DNA from: Ruminococcus hominis
GTDB taxonomy: Bacteria; Bacillota; Clostridia; Lachnospirales; Lachnospiraceae
Direction of reading: 5' to 3'
DNA: 64,000 nucleotides
Assembly: GCF_014287355.1 (NCBI RefSeq)
Contig: NZ_JACOPE010000001.1
Span: forward strand, 1,922,001 to 1,986,000
In this document: piece after piece, positions 34,732 through 44,525 of the stretch
Numbering within the stretch: the first letter of the stretch is position 1
How the letters are laid out: each line of letters starts with the position of its first letter
Program-made: the position numbers and the translations under genes
The notes under the pieces: generated by a model
What the model was told of the DNA's origin: nothing
The model's database searches: none
Seen by the model: only the letters and a program-made list of their open reading frames with translations

Positions 34732-35652
34732 TTACATTCCAGCCTGAGCTGCAACTTCTGCTGCGAAGTCGTCAACTTTTTTCTCAAGACCTTCACCTGT
34801 CTCGAAACGAACGAATTTCTTAACTGTTACGTTAGCATTGTTCTCTTTAGCTACTTTTTCTACATATTTAGCAACTGACAGATCACTATCCTGAACGTAT
34901 ACCTGGTCAAGCAGGCAGATTTCTTTCATTTCTTTGTTAAGACGTCCAATGATCATCTTCTCAATGATGTTAGCTGGTTTCTCTGGATTCTCTTTCTGAG
35001 CCTGAGCAAGAAGGATTTCTTTCTCGTGGTTCATGAAGTCTTCAGATACCTCTGCACGTGATACATATTTTGGAGACATAGCTGCAACCTGCATTGCTAC
35101 GTTTCTTAAGCAAGCTTTGATGTCATCGTTAATAACATCTGTATCAGCTTCAACTAAAACACCAATACGTCCGCCACCGTGGATATAAGATACTACACAT
35201 CCGTCTGTTACAACTTTCTCAAATCTTCTGATGTTCAGATTTTCTCCGATTACAGCGATTTTCTCAACAAGAGCTTCTTTTACTGTCTTTGTTGTATCAG
35301 CTTCCCAAGCCTCAGCCATGAATGCATCCATATCTGCTGCATCTGAATCTGCTACCTGATTAGCTACTGCCTCAACAAATGCCTGGAAATCAGCATTCTT
35401 AGCAACGAAGTCTGTCTCAGAGTTAACTTCTACGATAGAAGCTACTTTATCATCTTTTACTACAGTTTTAACAATACCTTCTGCTGCAATTCTTCCTGCT
35501 TTTTTCTCAGCTTTAGCCTGTCCGTTCTTTCTCAGGTACTCTACTGCTGCATCCATATCACCATTTGTCTCACCAAGAGCTTTTTTGCAGTCCATCATTC
35601 CTGCACCTGTCATCTCTCTTAATTCTTTTACCATGCTTGCTGTAATTGCCAT
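34732..35652 (-). CDS. tsf: translation elongation factor Ts
   Basis: Nucleotide exchange factor for EF-Tu. About 306 residues: N-terminal UBA-like domain (VKELREMTGAGMMDCKKALGETNGDMDAAVEYLR), the SETDFVAKN motif and core domains with HGGGRIGVLVE. ATG 35652 follows TGGAGG. It follows rpsB, separated by a terminator-like hairpin, the standard rpsB-tsf pair. Confidence 0.97.
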   Translation of the reverse strand: MAITASMVKELREMTGAGMMDCKKALGETNGDMDAAVEYLRKNGQAKAEKKAGRIAAEGIVKTVVKDDKVASIVEVNSETDFVAKNADFQAFVEAVANQVADSDAADMDAFMAEAWEADTTKTVKEALVEKIAVIGENLNIRRFEKVVTDGCVVSYIHGGGRIGVLVEADTDVINDDIKACLRNVAMQVAAMSPKYVSRAEVSEDFMNHEKEILLAQAQKENPEKPANIIEKMIIGRLNKEMKEICLLDQVYVQDSDLSVAKYVEKVAKENNANVTVKKFVRFETGEGLEKKVDDFAAEVAAQAGM

Positions 35653-35784
35653 GATCTTATCCTCCATTTTTATACTTTTTAAGGAATACTAATTCTTTAG
35701 TTTCCATTATTACATATGTTTGTCCATATAGTAAACCCACTTTTGTAAATTTTTTCTATATGAAACAATTCGGGAATGAAAAAA

Positions 35785-35814
35785 TGCTTCAGCCTGATTA
35801 ATCAGGCTGAAGCA
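35785..35814 (-). terminator. intercistronic hairpin between rpsB and tsf
   Basis: Bases 35785-35814 are a perfect 30-nt palindrome-type hairpin (14-bp stem) followed on the minus strand by TTTTTTC, 12 bases after the rpsB stop. It looks like an intrinsic terminator that would let rpsB and tsf be expressed at different levels. Confidence 0.75.
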
Positions 35815-35825
35815 TTCGAGTCATC

Positions 35826-36572
35826 TTACTCTTCTACAGCCTCTTCAGCTACTGCTTCCTCAGCATCTTCATAATATGCTTCTTCTGCTGCTCCCTGGTT
35901 TGCTTCGATAACTGCATCAGCCATCTTAGAAACGATCAGTTTTACAGCTCTGATTGCATCATCATTACCTGGAATAACGTAATCCAGTTCTTCTGGATCA
36001 CAGTTTGTATCAGCGATACCGATCAATGGAATTCCCAATGTGTGTGCTTCCTGTACGCAGATTCTTTCTTTCTTAGGATCTACGATAAAGATAGCGTCTG
36101 GGATTCTCTTCATCTCTTTGATTCCGCCAAGGTTTTTCTCAAGTTTAGCCCACTCTTTTTTCAGCTCAATAACTTCTTTCTTTGGCAGTACATCGAATGT
36201 TCCGTCTTCTGACATTGTCTCGATGTCTTTGAGTCTCTTAATACGGCTCTGGATTGTCTTGAAGTTTGTAAGCATACCTCCAAGCCATCTCTCATTTACA
36301 TAGTACATTCCACAACGCTCTGCTTCTGTTTTGATAGCATCCTGAGCCTGTTTCTTTGTTCCTACGAAAAGTACTGTACCACCATTAGCTGCGATATCAG
36401 CAATTGCCTGATATGCATCGTCAACCATTCCTACTGATTTCTGCAGGTCGATGATATAGATACCATTTCTCTCTGTGTAGATGTATGGAGCCATCTTAGG
36501 GTTCCATCTTCTTGTCTGATGTCCAAAATGAACACCTGCTTCTAAAAGCTGTTTCATTGAAATAACGCTCAT
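35826..36572 (-). CDS. rpsB: 30S ribosomal protein S2
   Basis: About 248 residues with classic S2 motifs: [89 protein letters not shown], and an acidic C-terminal tail. ATG 36572 follows TGGAGG. An untranslated leader of about 100 bases upstream (about 36580-36700) holds short inverted segments (CGCATGCG) and could contain an autoregulatory S2 site; not demonstrated. Confidence 0.97.
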   Translation of the reverse strand: MSVISMKQLLEAGVHFGHQTRRWNPKMAPYIYTERNGIYIIDLQKSVGMVDDAYQAIADIAANGGTVLFVGTKKQAQDAIKTEAERCGMYYVNERWLGGMLTNFKTIQSRIKRLKDIETMSEDGTFDVLPKKEVIELKKEWAKLEKNLGGIKEMKRIPDAIFIVDPKKERICVQEAHTLGIPLIGIADTNCDPEELDYVIPGNDDAIRAVKLIVSKMADAVIEANQGAAEEAYYEDAEEAVAEEAVEE

Positions 36573-36762
36573 GTTACTTTCCTCCATTTGGTTTTAGTCT
36601 TCCGCATGTTTATCTTTATTCCCCAAGACCATCTCACATTTCGTGAAATTAGGCACCAGAAAGGGCAATCCGCATGCGTGTTTTTTCGCAACGATAATAG
36701 TTTAGCATAAACACTTATGAATTGCAAGGCTTTTTTCACTTATTACTATTAGCTGATTTTTC

Positions 36763-36809
36763 AAGAAGAAATCCCTTAAAACACTCTGTGTTTCAAGGGA
36801 TTTCTTCTT
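36763..36809 (-). terminator. terminator of the NlpC/P60 gene
   Basis: AAGAAGAAATCCCTT (36763-36777) pairs perfectly with AAGGGATTTCTTCTT (36795-36809), with ACAC/GTGT above it. Confidence 0.85.
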
Positions 36810-36853
36810 ATTTTTAATCTTTTATCATTCGTATTTTATATAATTGGTTATCT

Positions 36854-38005
36854 TTAGTAACGAACGTAAATCATACCGCCCTGAACAGGTCCCACAATAA
36901 CACCAACGCCTTCTGTTGCTGCATGGATCATCTGTCCTCCACCGATATAAATACCACAATGGTTTGCGTTAACGCAAACATCTCCTGGCTGTGGATCACT
37001 TACTTGTGTCCATCCAAGGAATGTATATGTAGTTCCGAGTCTTGTATAACTTCCTGTCAAACAATAGCTTACGAATCCGGAACAGTCAAACGCTCCCGGC
37101 GAACAAGCTCCCCATACATATGCGGCTCCAAGCTGGCTGTATGCACGGCTTACAACTGAACCTCCATCAACCGATGGTGCTGACGGTGCTGGTGCTGGTG
37201 TCGGTGCTGGTGTCGGTGCTGGTGCTGGTGTCGGTGCCGGTGTAACAGTTGTTGTTCCCCCTGTATTTGTTGTTCCGCTATTATTTGTAGTATTACTTGC
37301 AACGGTTGTGTTTGATGCTGCATTATTCTGTGCTGCTTTTTCTGCGGCTTTCTGCTCAGCTGCTGCCTTCTCAGCTGCTGCCTTCTCCAATGCAACTCTT
37401 GCTGCTTCTTGAATCATACTGTCCAGGTTACTAATCTCTGCACTCTTGCTTTCAATTGTTGTATTCAGTTCATCAGACTGTGCCTGATATTCACCTTCCA
37501 GATTCTGAAGCTTTGCCTGATCTTCTTCCAGACCACTCTTCAAGTCCGTTACCTGCTGTACTGTATTCTGATATTCTTGTAACTGTGCTCTGTCATATGA
37601 ATGCACTTTCTGTACATATTCAGCCTGAGTCAAAACCTCCGCGATACTTCCTGATGAGAGGATGCGTTCCATTGCTGAACCATCACCTTCTTCATACATG
37701 TATTTAATACGGAGTTTCAAATCTTCATACTGCTGCTGTTCTTTCTGCTGAGCCGCTTCCAGATCAACTTCTGCCTGCGAAATCTGCTGACCTTTCTCAA
37801 TCAACTGTGTCTCAAGATCATTCATCTTTGTCATCAATGAATTTAACTGATCCTGCAAAGAACTTACTTCACTCTGCTTTTCAGCTTTCTCTGCTTCCAA
37901 TGAAGACTGTTCTTCACTCTTTGGTGCTGCAAATACCGGAGTAGCCACCATTGAACAAGATAAAACAACTGCCAGTATTAAGCCTTGTACCTTCTTAAAC
38001 TTCAT
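36854..38005 (-). CDS. secreted NlpC/P60 peptidoglycan hydrolase with PcsB/CwlO-like coiled coil
   Basis: A 383-residue exported protein: signal peptide (LILAVVLSCSMVATPVFAA), long coiled coil (residues about 33-215) with the RIKYMYEEGDGSAMERIL segment shared with the M23 protein upstream, a low-complexity PAPTPAP linker, and a C-terminal NlpC/P60 domain with catalytic Cys (AFDCSGFVSYCL) and His (ANHCGIYIGGGQMIHA). It should cut stem peptides. The shared coiled coil and the ftsEX linkage suggest FtsEX-controlled activity, as for PcsB and CwlO. Confidence 0.9.
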   Translation of the reverse strand: MKFKKVQGLILAVVLSCSMVATPVFAAPKSEEQSSLEAEKAEKQSEVSSLQDQLNSLMTKMNDLETQLIEKGQQISQAEVDLEAAQQKEQQQYEDLKLRIKYMYEEGDGSAMERILSSGSIAEVLTQAEYVQKVHSYDRAQLQEYQNTVQQVTDLKSGLEEDQAKLQNLEGEYQAQSDELNTTIESKSAEISNLDSMIQEAARVALEKAAAEKAAAEQKAAEKAAQNNAASNTTVASNTTNNSGTTNTGGTTTVTPAPTPAPAPTPAPTPAPAPSAPSVDGGSVVSRAYSQLGAAYVWGACSPGAFDCSGFVSYCLTGSYTRLGTTYTFLGWTQVSDPQPGDVCVNANHCGIYIGGGQMIHAATEGVGVIVGPVQGGMIYVRY

Positions 38006-38196
38006 CTTACCACCTATTCCTTATTTTATACTTTTATTCCCCTTCAAAATTATAATCCACTGTTCTCCGAACTGTTTCCGTCAAACATTTTAATTCTGGG
38101 AATTTTTCAGTTTCTTTATCATACTTTAATAAGTATAATACATCAGTGTCGATTATGCAATAGTTTTTAACAATTCCGTAACATTTGTTTTAATTA

Positions 38197-39450
38197 TTAT
38201 TTTTCACTCTGCATTTTCTGCTGAACTACTTCCATTGCTTTGTCCAACTGATTATCAGCAGTCGGATCATTTTCGTCTGCCTGATATTCAACTTCTACAT
38301 CCGGAGTTACGCCTTTCTTATTAATGCTGCGTCCATTCGGTGTAAAATACTCTGCAATTGTAATTTTCATAGCTGTTCCATCGCCAAGATCAAGAATCTG
38401 TTGTACAACTCCTTTTCCGTATGTTGTAACTCCGACAATGTCCCCAATTCCATAATCTTGTATTGCTCCTGAAAAGATTTCTGATGCACTTGCACTATAT
38501 TGATTTACAAGCACTGCTAATGGTTTTGTAAACTCGTGACTTCCGTCAGATTTATACTCTTCAACATTTCCTGCTTTATCTTTCACAGATACGATTGTGC
38601 CTTTTGGAAGAAGCAATTTTAACATATCTGTTACAGTATCCAGATTTCCTCCTGGATTACTTCTCAGGTCAATAATCAAGCCTTTCATTCCCTGACCGTC
38701 CAGATCATTCAAGGCAGTCTCAAACTGCGAAAGTGTTACTTCGTCAAATTCACTGACTGCAATATAACCAACCTGATTCTCTTTCATTTCATACACAACT
38801 GTCGGAGTTTCAAGTTGTTTTCTTGTTGCCTTAAGTTCCAGTTGTTGTCCATCACGCACAACATGAAGTGTTACATCTGTACCTTCTTCTCCTCGGATCC
38901 AGCTCACCACCTCATCGAGGGACTGGTCGGATATTGTATGGTCATCTACTTGGTAAATCACATCTCCTTCTTTTAATCCGGCCTCTTCTGCAGGTGAATC
39001 TTTATATACTTTAGAAATCACAACTTCATTACTGGTTGTATTCTGCAACAAAGCTGCTCCGATACCCGTATACGTTCCACTTACACTTTCCTGTAAAGCA
39101 TCTGTTTCTTCTTCATTGTAATACACTGTATATTTATCACCCAAGGCATTTACATATCCTGCATAAATCCCCTGTTCCAAAGCATCCTGGTCAATCTCAT
39201 CTTCATACAAATAATATTTATCAATAATTGCCTGTATTATCTGCAGTTTATTTTCTACCTGTTTTTTCTCTGATGAGGAAAATATATGTATACCTGATAC
39301 AATTGCCGTACAAAAAATTCCGACTCCCACAGCCAAACATAACGTAACTGCCGCTCCGCAAAGAACGCCTTTCCAGAATTTTTTCTTTTCTCGCTTTTGT
39401 TCTTGTTCAATCTTTTCTTCTAGTTCTGTTTTTTCCTCTAATGGATTCAT
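38197..39450 (-). CDS. C-terminal processing protease (S41, CtpA-type)
   Basis: A 417-residue membrane-anchored serine protease: cytoplasmic charged N-terminus, one membrane segment (LCGAAVTLCLAVGVGIFCTA), a PDZ domain (YTGIGAALLQNTTSNEVVIS, EAGLKEGDVIYQVDD) and the S41 domain with catalytic Ser (NQYSASASEIFSGA) and Lys (VTTYGKGVVQQI). It lies between two secreted hydrolases; Ctp proteases in other bacteria process or degrade such hydrolases, so it may control their level. Spaced 15 bases after the M23 gene. Confidence 0.92.
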   Translation of the reverse strand: MNPLEEKTELEEKIEQEQKREKKKFWKGVLCGAAVTLCLAVGVGIFCTAIVSGIHIFSSSEKKQVENKLQIIQAIIDKYYLYEDEIDQDALEQGIYAGYVNALGDKYTVYYNEEETDALQESVSGTYTGIGAALLQNTTSNEVVISKVYKDSPAEEAGLKEGDVIYQVDDHTISDQSLDEVVSWIRGEEGTDVTLHVVRDGQQLELKATRKQLETPTVVYEMKENQVGYIAVSEFDEVTLSQFETALNDLDGQGMKGLIIDLRSNPGGNLDTVTDMLKLLLPKGTIVSVKDKAGNVEEYKSDGSHEFTKPLAVLVNQYSASASEIFSGAIQDYGIGDIVGVTTYGKGVVQQILDLGDGTAMKITIAEYFTPNGRSINKKGVTPDVEVEYQADENDPTADNQLDKAMEVVQQKMQSEK

Positions 39451-39465
39451 TATTCATACACCTCA

Positions 39466-40635
39466 TTACAGATAATTCTGTGGATTTACTGCTGAACCAT
39501 TCAATTCCACCTGAAAATGCAAATGAGCTCCAAATGAATTACCTGTGTTTCCTACATATCCAATCTGTTGTCCTGCTGATACTGTCTGTCCCGCTGATAC
39601 GCATAATGCAGAGTGATGCATATATTTTGTAACAAGACCATTTCCATGATTGATAACAACCCAGTTTCCTGCACTATTGCTCCATCCTGCAATCACTACA
39701 GTTCCCGATGCTGCTGCATATGTCGGTGTTCCCTCGCCTGCCGCAAGATCAAGTCCCTTGTGAAAAGCTCCATCAAAATCACGATAGCCGAAAGTACTTG
39801 ATACATATGCACCCGGGCACGGATTTACAAATTGACCATTTCCCACCACTGTATTACTTGAACTTGGTGGAACATAAGTACTTCCGCCACTATTTGAATT
39901 ACTATTTGTACTCTGAGCCGGTTTTTGTGCAGCAGCTGCGGCTGCTGCTGCGGCGGCTGCTTCTTCCTGTTTTCTCTTTTCTTCTTCTGCCTGAGCAATC
40001 AACGCTTTCAACGTAGAAGCGTTCTCTCCAATCTGCTTTTCCAAATCTGCAAGCTCCACATTTGTATTATCCAGCATTGTCTGAACTTCTTCTTGCTTAC
40101 TGATCAACTCATTCTGTAATACTTCCAACTCTGAATATTCTGTCTGTAATGCTGCTTCTTTTTCTTCAACATCTTTTACGATTGTCTGAAACTGATTTAG
40201 CATATCCCTGTCATAATTTGAAATTTGTGAAATGTATTCTGCTTTATTTAAAAAATCCCCAATATTCTCACTTTCAATCAAAATTTCAATTAACTGTGTA
40301 TTGCCATTCTCATACATGAATTTAATGCGTTTTTTCATGCTATCATACTGATTATTTTCGTCAACCTTAGCATTTACCAGTTCCGTCTCCGCTGTCTCAA
40401 TTTCTGACTGTTTAGCTGTCAGTTTTTCCTGTGCTTTTTCCATGTCTTCTACAATTCCAGACAGCTGTTCCGTGAGAGAATTCTTTTCTGCCTCTGTAGA
40501 GTTTTTTTGTGACTGTAGCTGGTCTGCTTTCTTCTGTGCCTCTTCAATGGTTGTCGCATGTACATTCACAGTCATCCCCATACTCATAGTCAGTGCCAAG
40601 GCCCCACTAATTACGCGCTTTGTTTTTCTTTTCAT
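39466..40635 (-). CDS. EnvC/PcsB-like coiled-coil M23 peptidase
   Basis: About 389 residues: signal peptide (VISGALALTMSMGMTVNVHA), coiled coil with RIKFMYENGNTQLIEILIES homologous to the NlpC/P60 protein, an Ala-rich linker, and an M23 LytM domain. The zinc and catalytic residues are intact (HKGLD and GAHLHFQV), unlike degenerate EnvC proteins, so it is likely an active endopeptidase. It lies directly after ftsEX, whose product would open the coiled coil. ATG 40635 is preferred over 40647. Confidence 0.9.
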   Translation of the reverse strand: MKRKTKRVISGALALTMSMGMTVNVHATTIEEAQKKADQLQSQKNSTEAEKNSLTEQLSGIVEDMEKAQEKLTAKQSEIETAETELVNAKVDENNQYDSMKKRIKFMYENGNTQLIEILIESENIGDFLNKAEYISQISNYDRDMLNQFQTIVKDVEEKEAALQTEYSELEVLQNELISKQEEVQTMLDNTNVELADLEKQIGENASTLKALIAQAEEEKRKQEEAAAAAAAAAAAQKPAQSTNSNSNSGGSTYVPPSSSNTVVGNGQFVNPCPGAYVSSTFGYRDFDGAFHKGLDLAAGEGTPTYAAASGTVVIAGWSNSAGNWVVINHGNGLVTKYMHHSALCVSAGQTVSAGQQIGYVGNTGNSFGAHLHFQVELNGSAVNPQNYL

Positions 40636-40706
40636 ATTTTCACCCATATTATTAGTGTACGATACCTATGGCATCGTACACCTTCATAAACTCTATGTAA
40701 CTTTTA

Positions 40707-41660
40707 TCAAACTTTCAAATGCTTACGCACTGTGAAATAACTTCCGATAAATCCAATTCCTACTCCTAAAAGTAATCCGATTGGCAATAAGTAACGATAT
40801 ACTGTTGTTACCGGAAGGAATTCGATAATATTATTTAAAATTGCAAATTTAACTAAAATATATGAAACCGCTTTTCCATACAGTACGTATAATATTCCTA
40901 ATGGAATAACAGCTCCGATAATTCCCATGATAAGACCTTCAATTACAAATGGAGAACGAACTACGAAGTCCTTTGCTCCGATATATTTCATAATTGCAAT
41001 CTCTTCTTTACGAACTGTAATACCCATTGAAACTGTATTGCTGATCAGGAAAATAGAAACTCCAAATAAAATCAGGATAATCGCAATAGATATATATGCC
41101 ACCAACACATTCACACTGGAAAGTGTATTTGCAACAACATCTGACTTATTTACCTTACGAACTCCATCCAGACCTTTTGCAAAGTCAACCAGCTCTTTCT
41201 GTGTTGCTGCAAGTGATTTACTTTTTGCAATTAAATCTTGTCCTTTATCATCTACCGTTTTCATATATACTTCGTAGTTATCTGAACCTGCAAGCGGGTT
41301 ATCATTTTTAAATCCATCTGCCAGTTCCTTATTATCTGCAAAGTATTCATCTTTAAACTTATCCCATGCATCGTCTGCCGACACATATTGCACTTCAAGA
41401 ACATCATCCCTGCTCTCAAGCTGTTTACCAATATTACTAATCTGATCCTCTGTTGCATCTTCGTTAAAGAAAACTGTGATTACTACACCTTCTTCAGCTG
41501 TTTTAATAATATACTGAAAATTCAGCAAAATTGATGCAAATAATCCAAAAAGGAAGATACATGCCGACATTGTTGCGATAGCGGCAATTGAAAACATCTT
41601 GTTTCTTCCGATATTCTTCACACCTTGTTTTCCAACATATCCTAATGTACTAATCCTCAT
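40707..41660 (-). CDS. ftsX: cell division protein FtsX
   Basis: A 317-residue permease-like protein with four membrane segments and the extracytoplasmic domain between the first two (residues about 55-190) that contacts coiled-coil hydrolases. YVGKQGVKNIGRNKMFSIAA at the N-terminus and ISNTVSMGITVRKEEIAIMKYIGAK are typical FtsX sequences. Its start overlaps the ftsE end by 11 bp. Confidence 0.95.
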   Translation of the reverse strand: MRISTLGYVGKQGVKNIGRNKMFSIAAIATMSACIFLFGLFASILLNFQYIIKTAEEGVVITVFFNEDATEDQISNIGKQLESRDDVLEVQYVSADDAWDKFKDEYFADNKELADGFKNDNPLAGSDNYEVYMKTVDDKGQDLIAKSKSLAATQKELVDFAKGLDGVRKVNKSDVVANTLSSVNVLVAYISIAIILILFGVSIFLISNTVSMGITVRKEEIAIMKYIGAKDFVVRSPFVIEGLIMGIIGAVIPLGILYVLYGKAVSYILVKFAILNNIIEFLPVTTVYRYLLPIGLLLGVGIGFIGSYFTVRKHLKV

Positions 41661-42336
41661 CTATATACCCACCTTTTTGTTCATCACTTACGATCACACC
41701 TTGTTTCATTGTGATAACTCGCTCGTTCATCTCGTTTACGATTTCCTGGTTATGTGTAACAACAAGTACTGTTGTTCCACGCTCGTTAGCCTCTTTCAGC
41801 AAACTCATAATCTCCCATGAGTTTGTCGGATCCAGGTTACCAGTCGGCTCGTCCGCTAACAAAATTGCAGGTTCATTTACAATTGCTCTTGCAATCGCAA
41901 CTCTCTGCTGTTCTCCACCTGACAGTTCTTTTGGATAGGATTTGTATTTCTGTGCAAGACCTACCAGTGATAATGCAGCCGGTACTTTTCTCTTAATCAC
42001 TCGTGTCGGTGTCTCAGTAACTCGCAATGCAAAGGCAATATTCTCGTAGATATTACGATCCTTTAACAAACGGAAATCCTGAAAGACAACTCCAAGTCCT
42101 CTTCTGTATTTTGCAATGTTACGATGTTTCATACGATTCAGATTCTGTCCGTTAACAATAATTGTACCGTTGGTTGGATCAAGTTCTTTCATGATCAGAC
42201 GAATCAGTGTTGATTTTCCTGAACCGCTGTCTCCTACAATGAAAACGAACTCGCCACGTTCGATCTTAACAGATACACCATTAAGAGCTGCATTTCCCTT
42301 CGTGTACTCTTTCGTTACATTCTTTAATTCAATCAT
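41650..42336 (-). CDS. ftsE: cell division ATP-binding protein FtsE
   Basis: A 228-residue ABC ATPase: GDSGSGKSTLIRLI (Walker A), GVVFQDFRLL, LSGGEQQRVAIARAIVNEP, LLADEPTGNLD and TTVLVVTHNQEIV. Drives FtsX conformational change to activate peptidoglycan hydrolases at the septum or side wall. 45 bases after the CdaR/PucR-like regulator. Confidence 0.95.
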   Translation of the reverse strand: MIELKNVTKEYTKGNAALNGVSVKIERGEFVFIVGDSGSGKSTLIRLIMKELDPTNGTIIVNGQNLNRMKHRNIAKYRRGLGVVFQDFRLLKDRNIYENIAFALRVTETPTRVIKRKVPAALSLVGLAQKYKSYPKELSGGEQQRVAIARAIVNEPAILLADEPTGNLDPTNSWEIMSLLKEANERGTTVLVVTHNQEIVNEMNERVITMKQGVIVSDEQKGGYIDED

Positions 42337-42381
42337 ATGCTCCTCCTAATTATTTCTACTCCTTTGTATTCCCCAATACAT

Positions 42382-43473
42382 TTAATACTCTAATGTTTCC
42401 ATATATTTCATATACTTCACTACCATCAGCGCAATCTTAAATGTGATTGCATCTTCAAAGACACGCAAATCCAGACCGGTACTTTTCTGAAGCTTGTCCA
42501 GACGATATACCAATGTATTTCTATGGATATACAATTGTCGAGATGTCTCTGACACATTCAGGCTGTTCTCAAAGAACTTATTGATCGTAGCCAATGTTTC
42601 TTCGTCAAATTCATCCGGTGATTTCCCCTCAAAAATTTCTTTGATAAACATCTTGCAAAGTGGAAGTGGTAACTGATAGATCAAACGGCCGATTCCAAGT
42701 GTACTGTATGCAACAATATCTTTCTCATCAAAGAATATCTTACCGACATCCAATGCCATCTTAGCCTCTTTGTAAGACTTAGATACTTCTTTGATGTCAT
42801 TCACAACAGTACCATATGCAATATGGATATGTTCATCTCCCGTATCCTCTTTCAGAATACTCAACATATCTTTTGCCATCTTATCCATCTCTTTACTTCC
42901 ATCTTTTTCAGACAGTTCTTTCACGACAATAATATTCTTTTCATCTACAGCTGTGATGAAGTCTCTAGATTTTCCTCCTAAAAGGCTTCTGACATTATCC
43001 AATGCCGCACTGTCTTTTTCTCTCGATGTTTCAATAATAAAGATAACACGTTTTGCATCTGTGTCAATATGTAATTTTTTGGCGCGGTTATAAATATCCA
43101 CCAATAACAGGTTATCCAAGAGCAGATTTTTTATAAAATTATCCTTGTCAAAACGCTCTTTGTAAGCGATTAATAAATTCTGAATTTGGAAGGCGGCAAT
43201 CTTTCCAACCATGTATACATCTTCATTCTCTCCATCTGCAAGAAGAATGTATTCTAACTGCTGCTCATCAAATATCTTAAAAAATTGGCATCCTTGAATT
43301 TCCTGGCTATCTGCAGGTGATTCCCCGAACGACAGTACCACATCTTCATAGTTATGCCCGTTGTCTGATGTAGTAGCCAAAACTTTGCCCTCCACATCAA
43401 ACACACAAAAATCAATTCTGGAAATTCCTTTTAATCCTTCAATTGTATTTAGAAGTATTTGATTTGTTATCAT
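42382..43473 (-). CDS. CdaR/PucR-family transcriptional regulator
   Basis: About 363 residues. The C-terminal PucR-type helix-turn-helix is clear (NVSETSRQLYIHRNTLVYRLDKLQKSTGLDLR, roughly 300-335); the central part has the GGDEF-like fold seen in CdaR proteins, and the N-terminus (SRIDFCVFDVEGKVLATTSD) resembles a sugar-diacid sensing region. ATG 43473 follows GGAGGAAA. No sugar gene adjoins it; being first before ftsEX, it might be co-transcribed with them, which would be an unusual control for division genes. Confidence 0.85.
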   Translation of the reverse strand: MITNQILLNTIEGLKGISRIDFCVFDVEGKVLATTSDNGHNYEDVVLSFGESPADSQEIQGCQFFKIFDEQQLEYILLADGENEDVYMVGKIAAFQIQNLLIAYKERFDKDNFIKNLLLDNLLLVDIYNRAKKLHIDTDAKRVIFIIETSREKDSAALDNVRSLLGGKSRDFITAVDEKNIIVVKELSEKDGSKEMDKMAKDMLSILKEDTGDEHIHIAYGTVVNDIKEVSKSYKEAKMALDVGKIFFDEKDIVAYSTLGIGRLIYQLPLPLCKMFIKEIFEGKSPDEFDEETLATINKFFENSLNVSETSRQLYIHRNTLVYRLDKLQKSTGLDLRVFEDAITFKIALMVVKYMKYMETLEY

Positions 43474-43675
43474 CTTTTTTTCCTCCACTGGCTCATTCAA
43501 ATTCATGTGCAGTTTTCACAAACTTTTTTCTAGTCATTCGCACTCTGTAAGTCTATATATTTTATATACTAATGCAAAACTGCAAAAAAATAAAGACAAA
43601 ATCCTTATTTTTTATGCATTTCCTCATATTTATTTACAATTTTTTAATTTTTTCAACCTATACAGAGTTCACAAA

Positions 43676-44347
43676 TCAGCCTTTCTGTGTTTTTCCTACT
43701 TGATAGCGAAATAATCTTTTCAGAATGAAATATTTGAATTTCCCACTTGCCTTTTCCTCTTTTTTTTGTTGGTTCAACAAGAAAGTGCATCCAAACCATA
43801 CTCTTGCGTTTAAAAGTGCTTTACTCTCTGCAATAAATTTTTCCTGCCATGGATAAGATAATCCCGATAATATGCAGTCCGGCTCTACACCATTAATCAT
43901 ATTAATCACTGCTTCTTTACTTCCACTTTGAGCCGAGATTACTGCTTCTCCAACAAATTGTATTCCTTTTCGGTAAGTTTCGATTCGTTCTTTTAATAAT
44001 TTGCTCGCTTTTTCATCTTCTGTAAGCAAAAAAACTTTCTTTTTATTTTTCACTAAATACCTAAAAAACAATCTGACGAATGTGTTATTCTCCAAATCCT
44101 GTATTGCATTCTGATCCGTCACCTCTGCGCTTTCTAAAATTTCACGCTCTGACGGAAGTAATAAATCGACAGACTGTAATGCTTGTTTCCATTCAGCATC
44201 ATCTTGTCCTTTTAACAATACTTCCATTGGAATAAGTTCAATTGTACTGACACTTTCCCCTCCCATATACCGCATCACTTGCCTCATTGCCTTTTTTGCA
44301 GTCAGCAGGTTCAGTTCAATGTCAAAAACATTTATCTTTTCTTCCAT
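43676..44347 (-). CDS. WecG/TagA/CpsF-family glycosyltransferase
   Basis: A 223-residue protein of the WecG/TagA type, which adds N-acetylmannosamine or a similar sugar to a lipid-linked acceptor during teichoic acid or exopolysaccharide synthesis. LLLPSEREILESA, the middle VFLLTEDEKASKLLKERIE, PDCILSGLSYPWQEKFI and VWFGCTFLLNQQ fit the family but diverge from typical members (the usual GxPxQE is SYPWQE). Monocistronic, so the polymer cannot be named. Confidence 0.75.
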   Translation of the reverse strand: MEEKINVFDIELNLLTAKKAMRQVMRYMGGESVSTIELIPMEVLLKGQDDAEWKQALQSVDLLLPSEREILESAEVTDQNAIQDLENNTFVRLFFRYLVKNKKKVFLLTEDEKASKLLKERIETYRKGIQFVGEAVISAQSGSKEAVINMINGVEPDCILSGLSYPWQEKFIAESKALLNARVWFGCTFLLNQQKKEEKASGKFKYFILKRLFRYQVGKTQKG

Positions 44348-44525
44348 TTTCCCACCTATTTTTTCAAGTCAAACGCATGTGATTCCTCACAAAGCGATTA
44401 TCTCAGTCGTACAATTGTACCAAAAACACTTTCCAATTTCAACTATTTTTATCAATTTTATCTCTTCAACGCAATATATTCATAGTTTTTTCATTTGATT
44501 TTCTTCAATTTTTCACATTTTCTTT

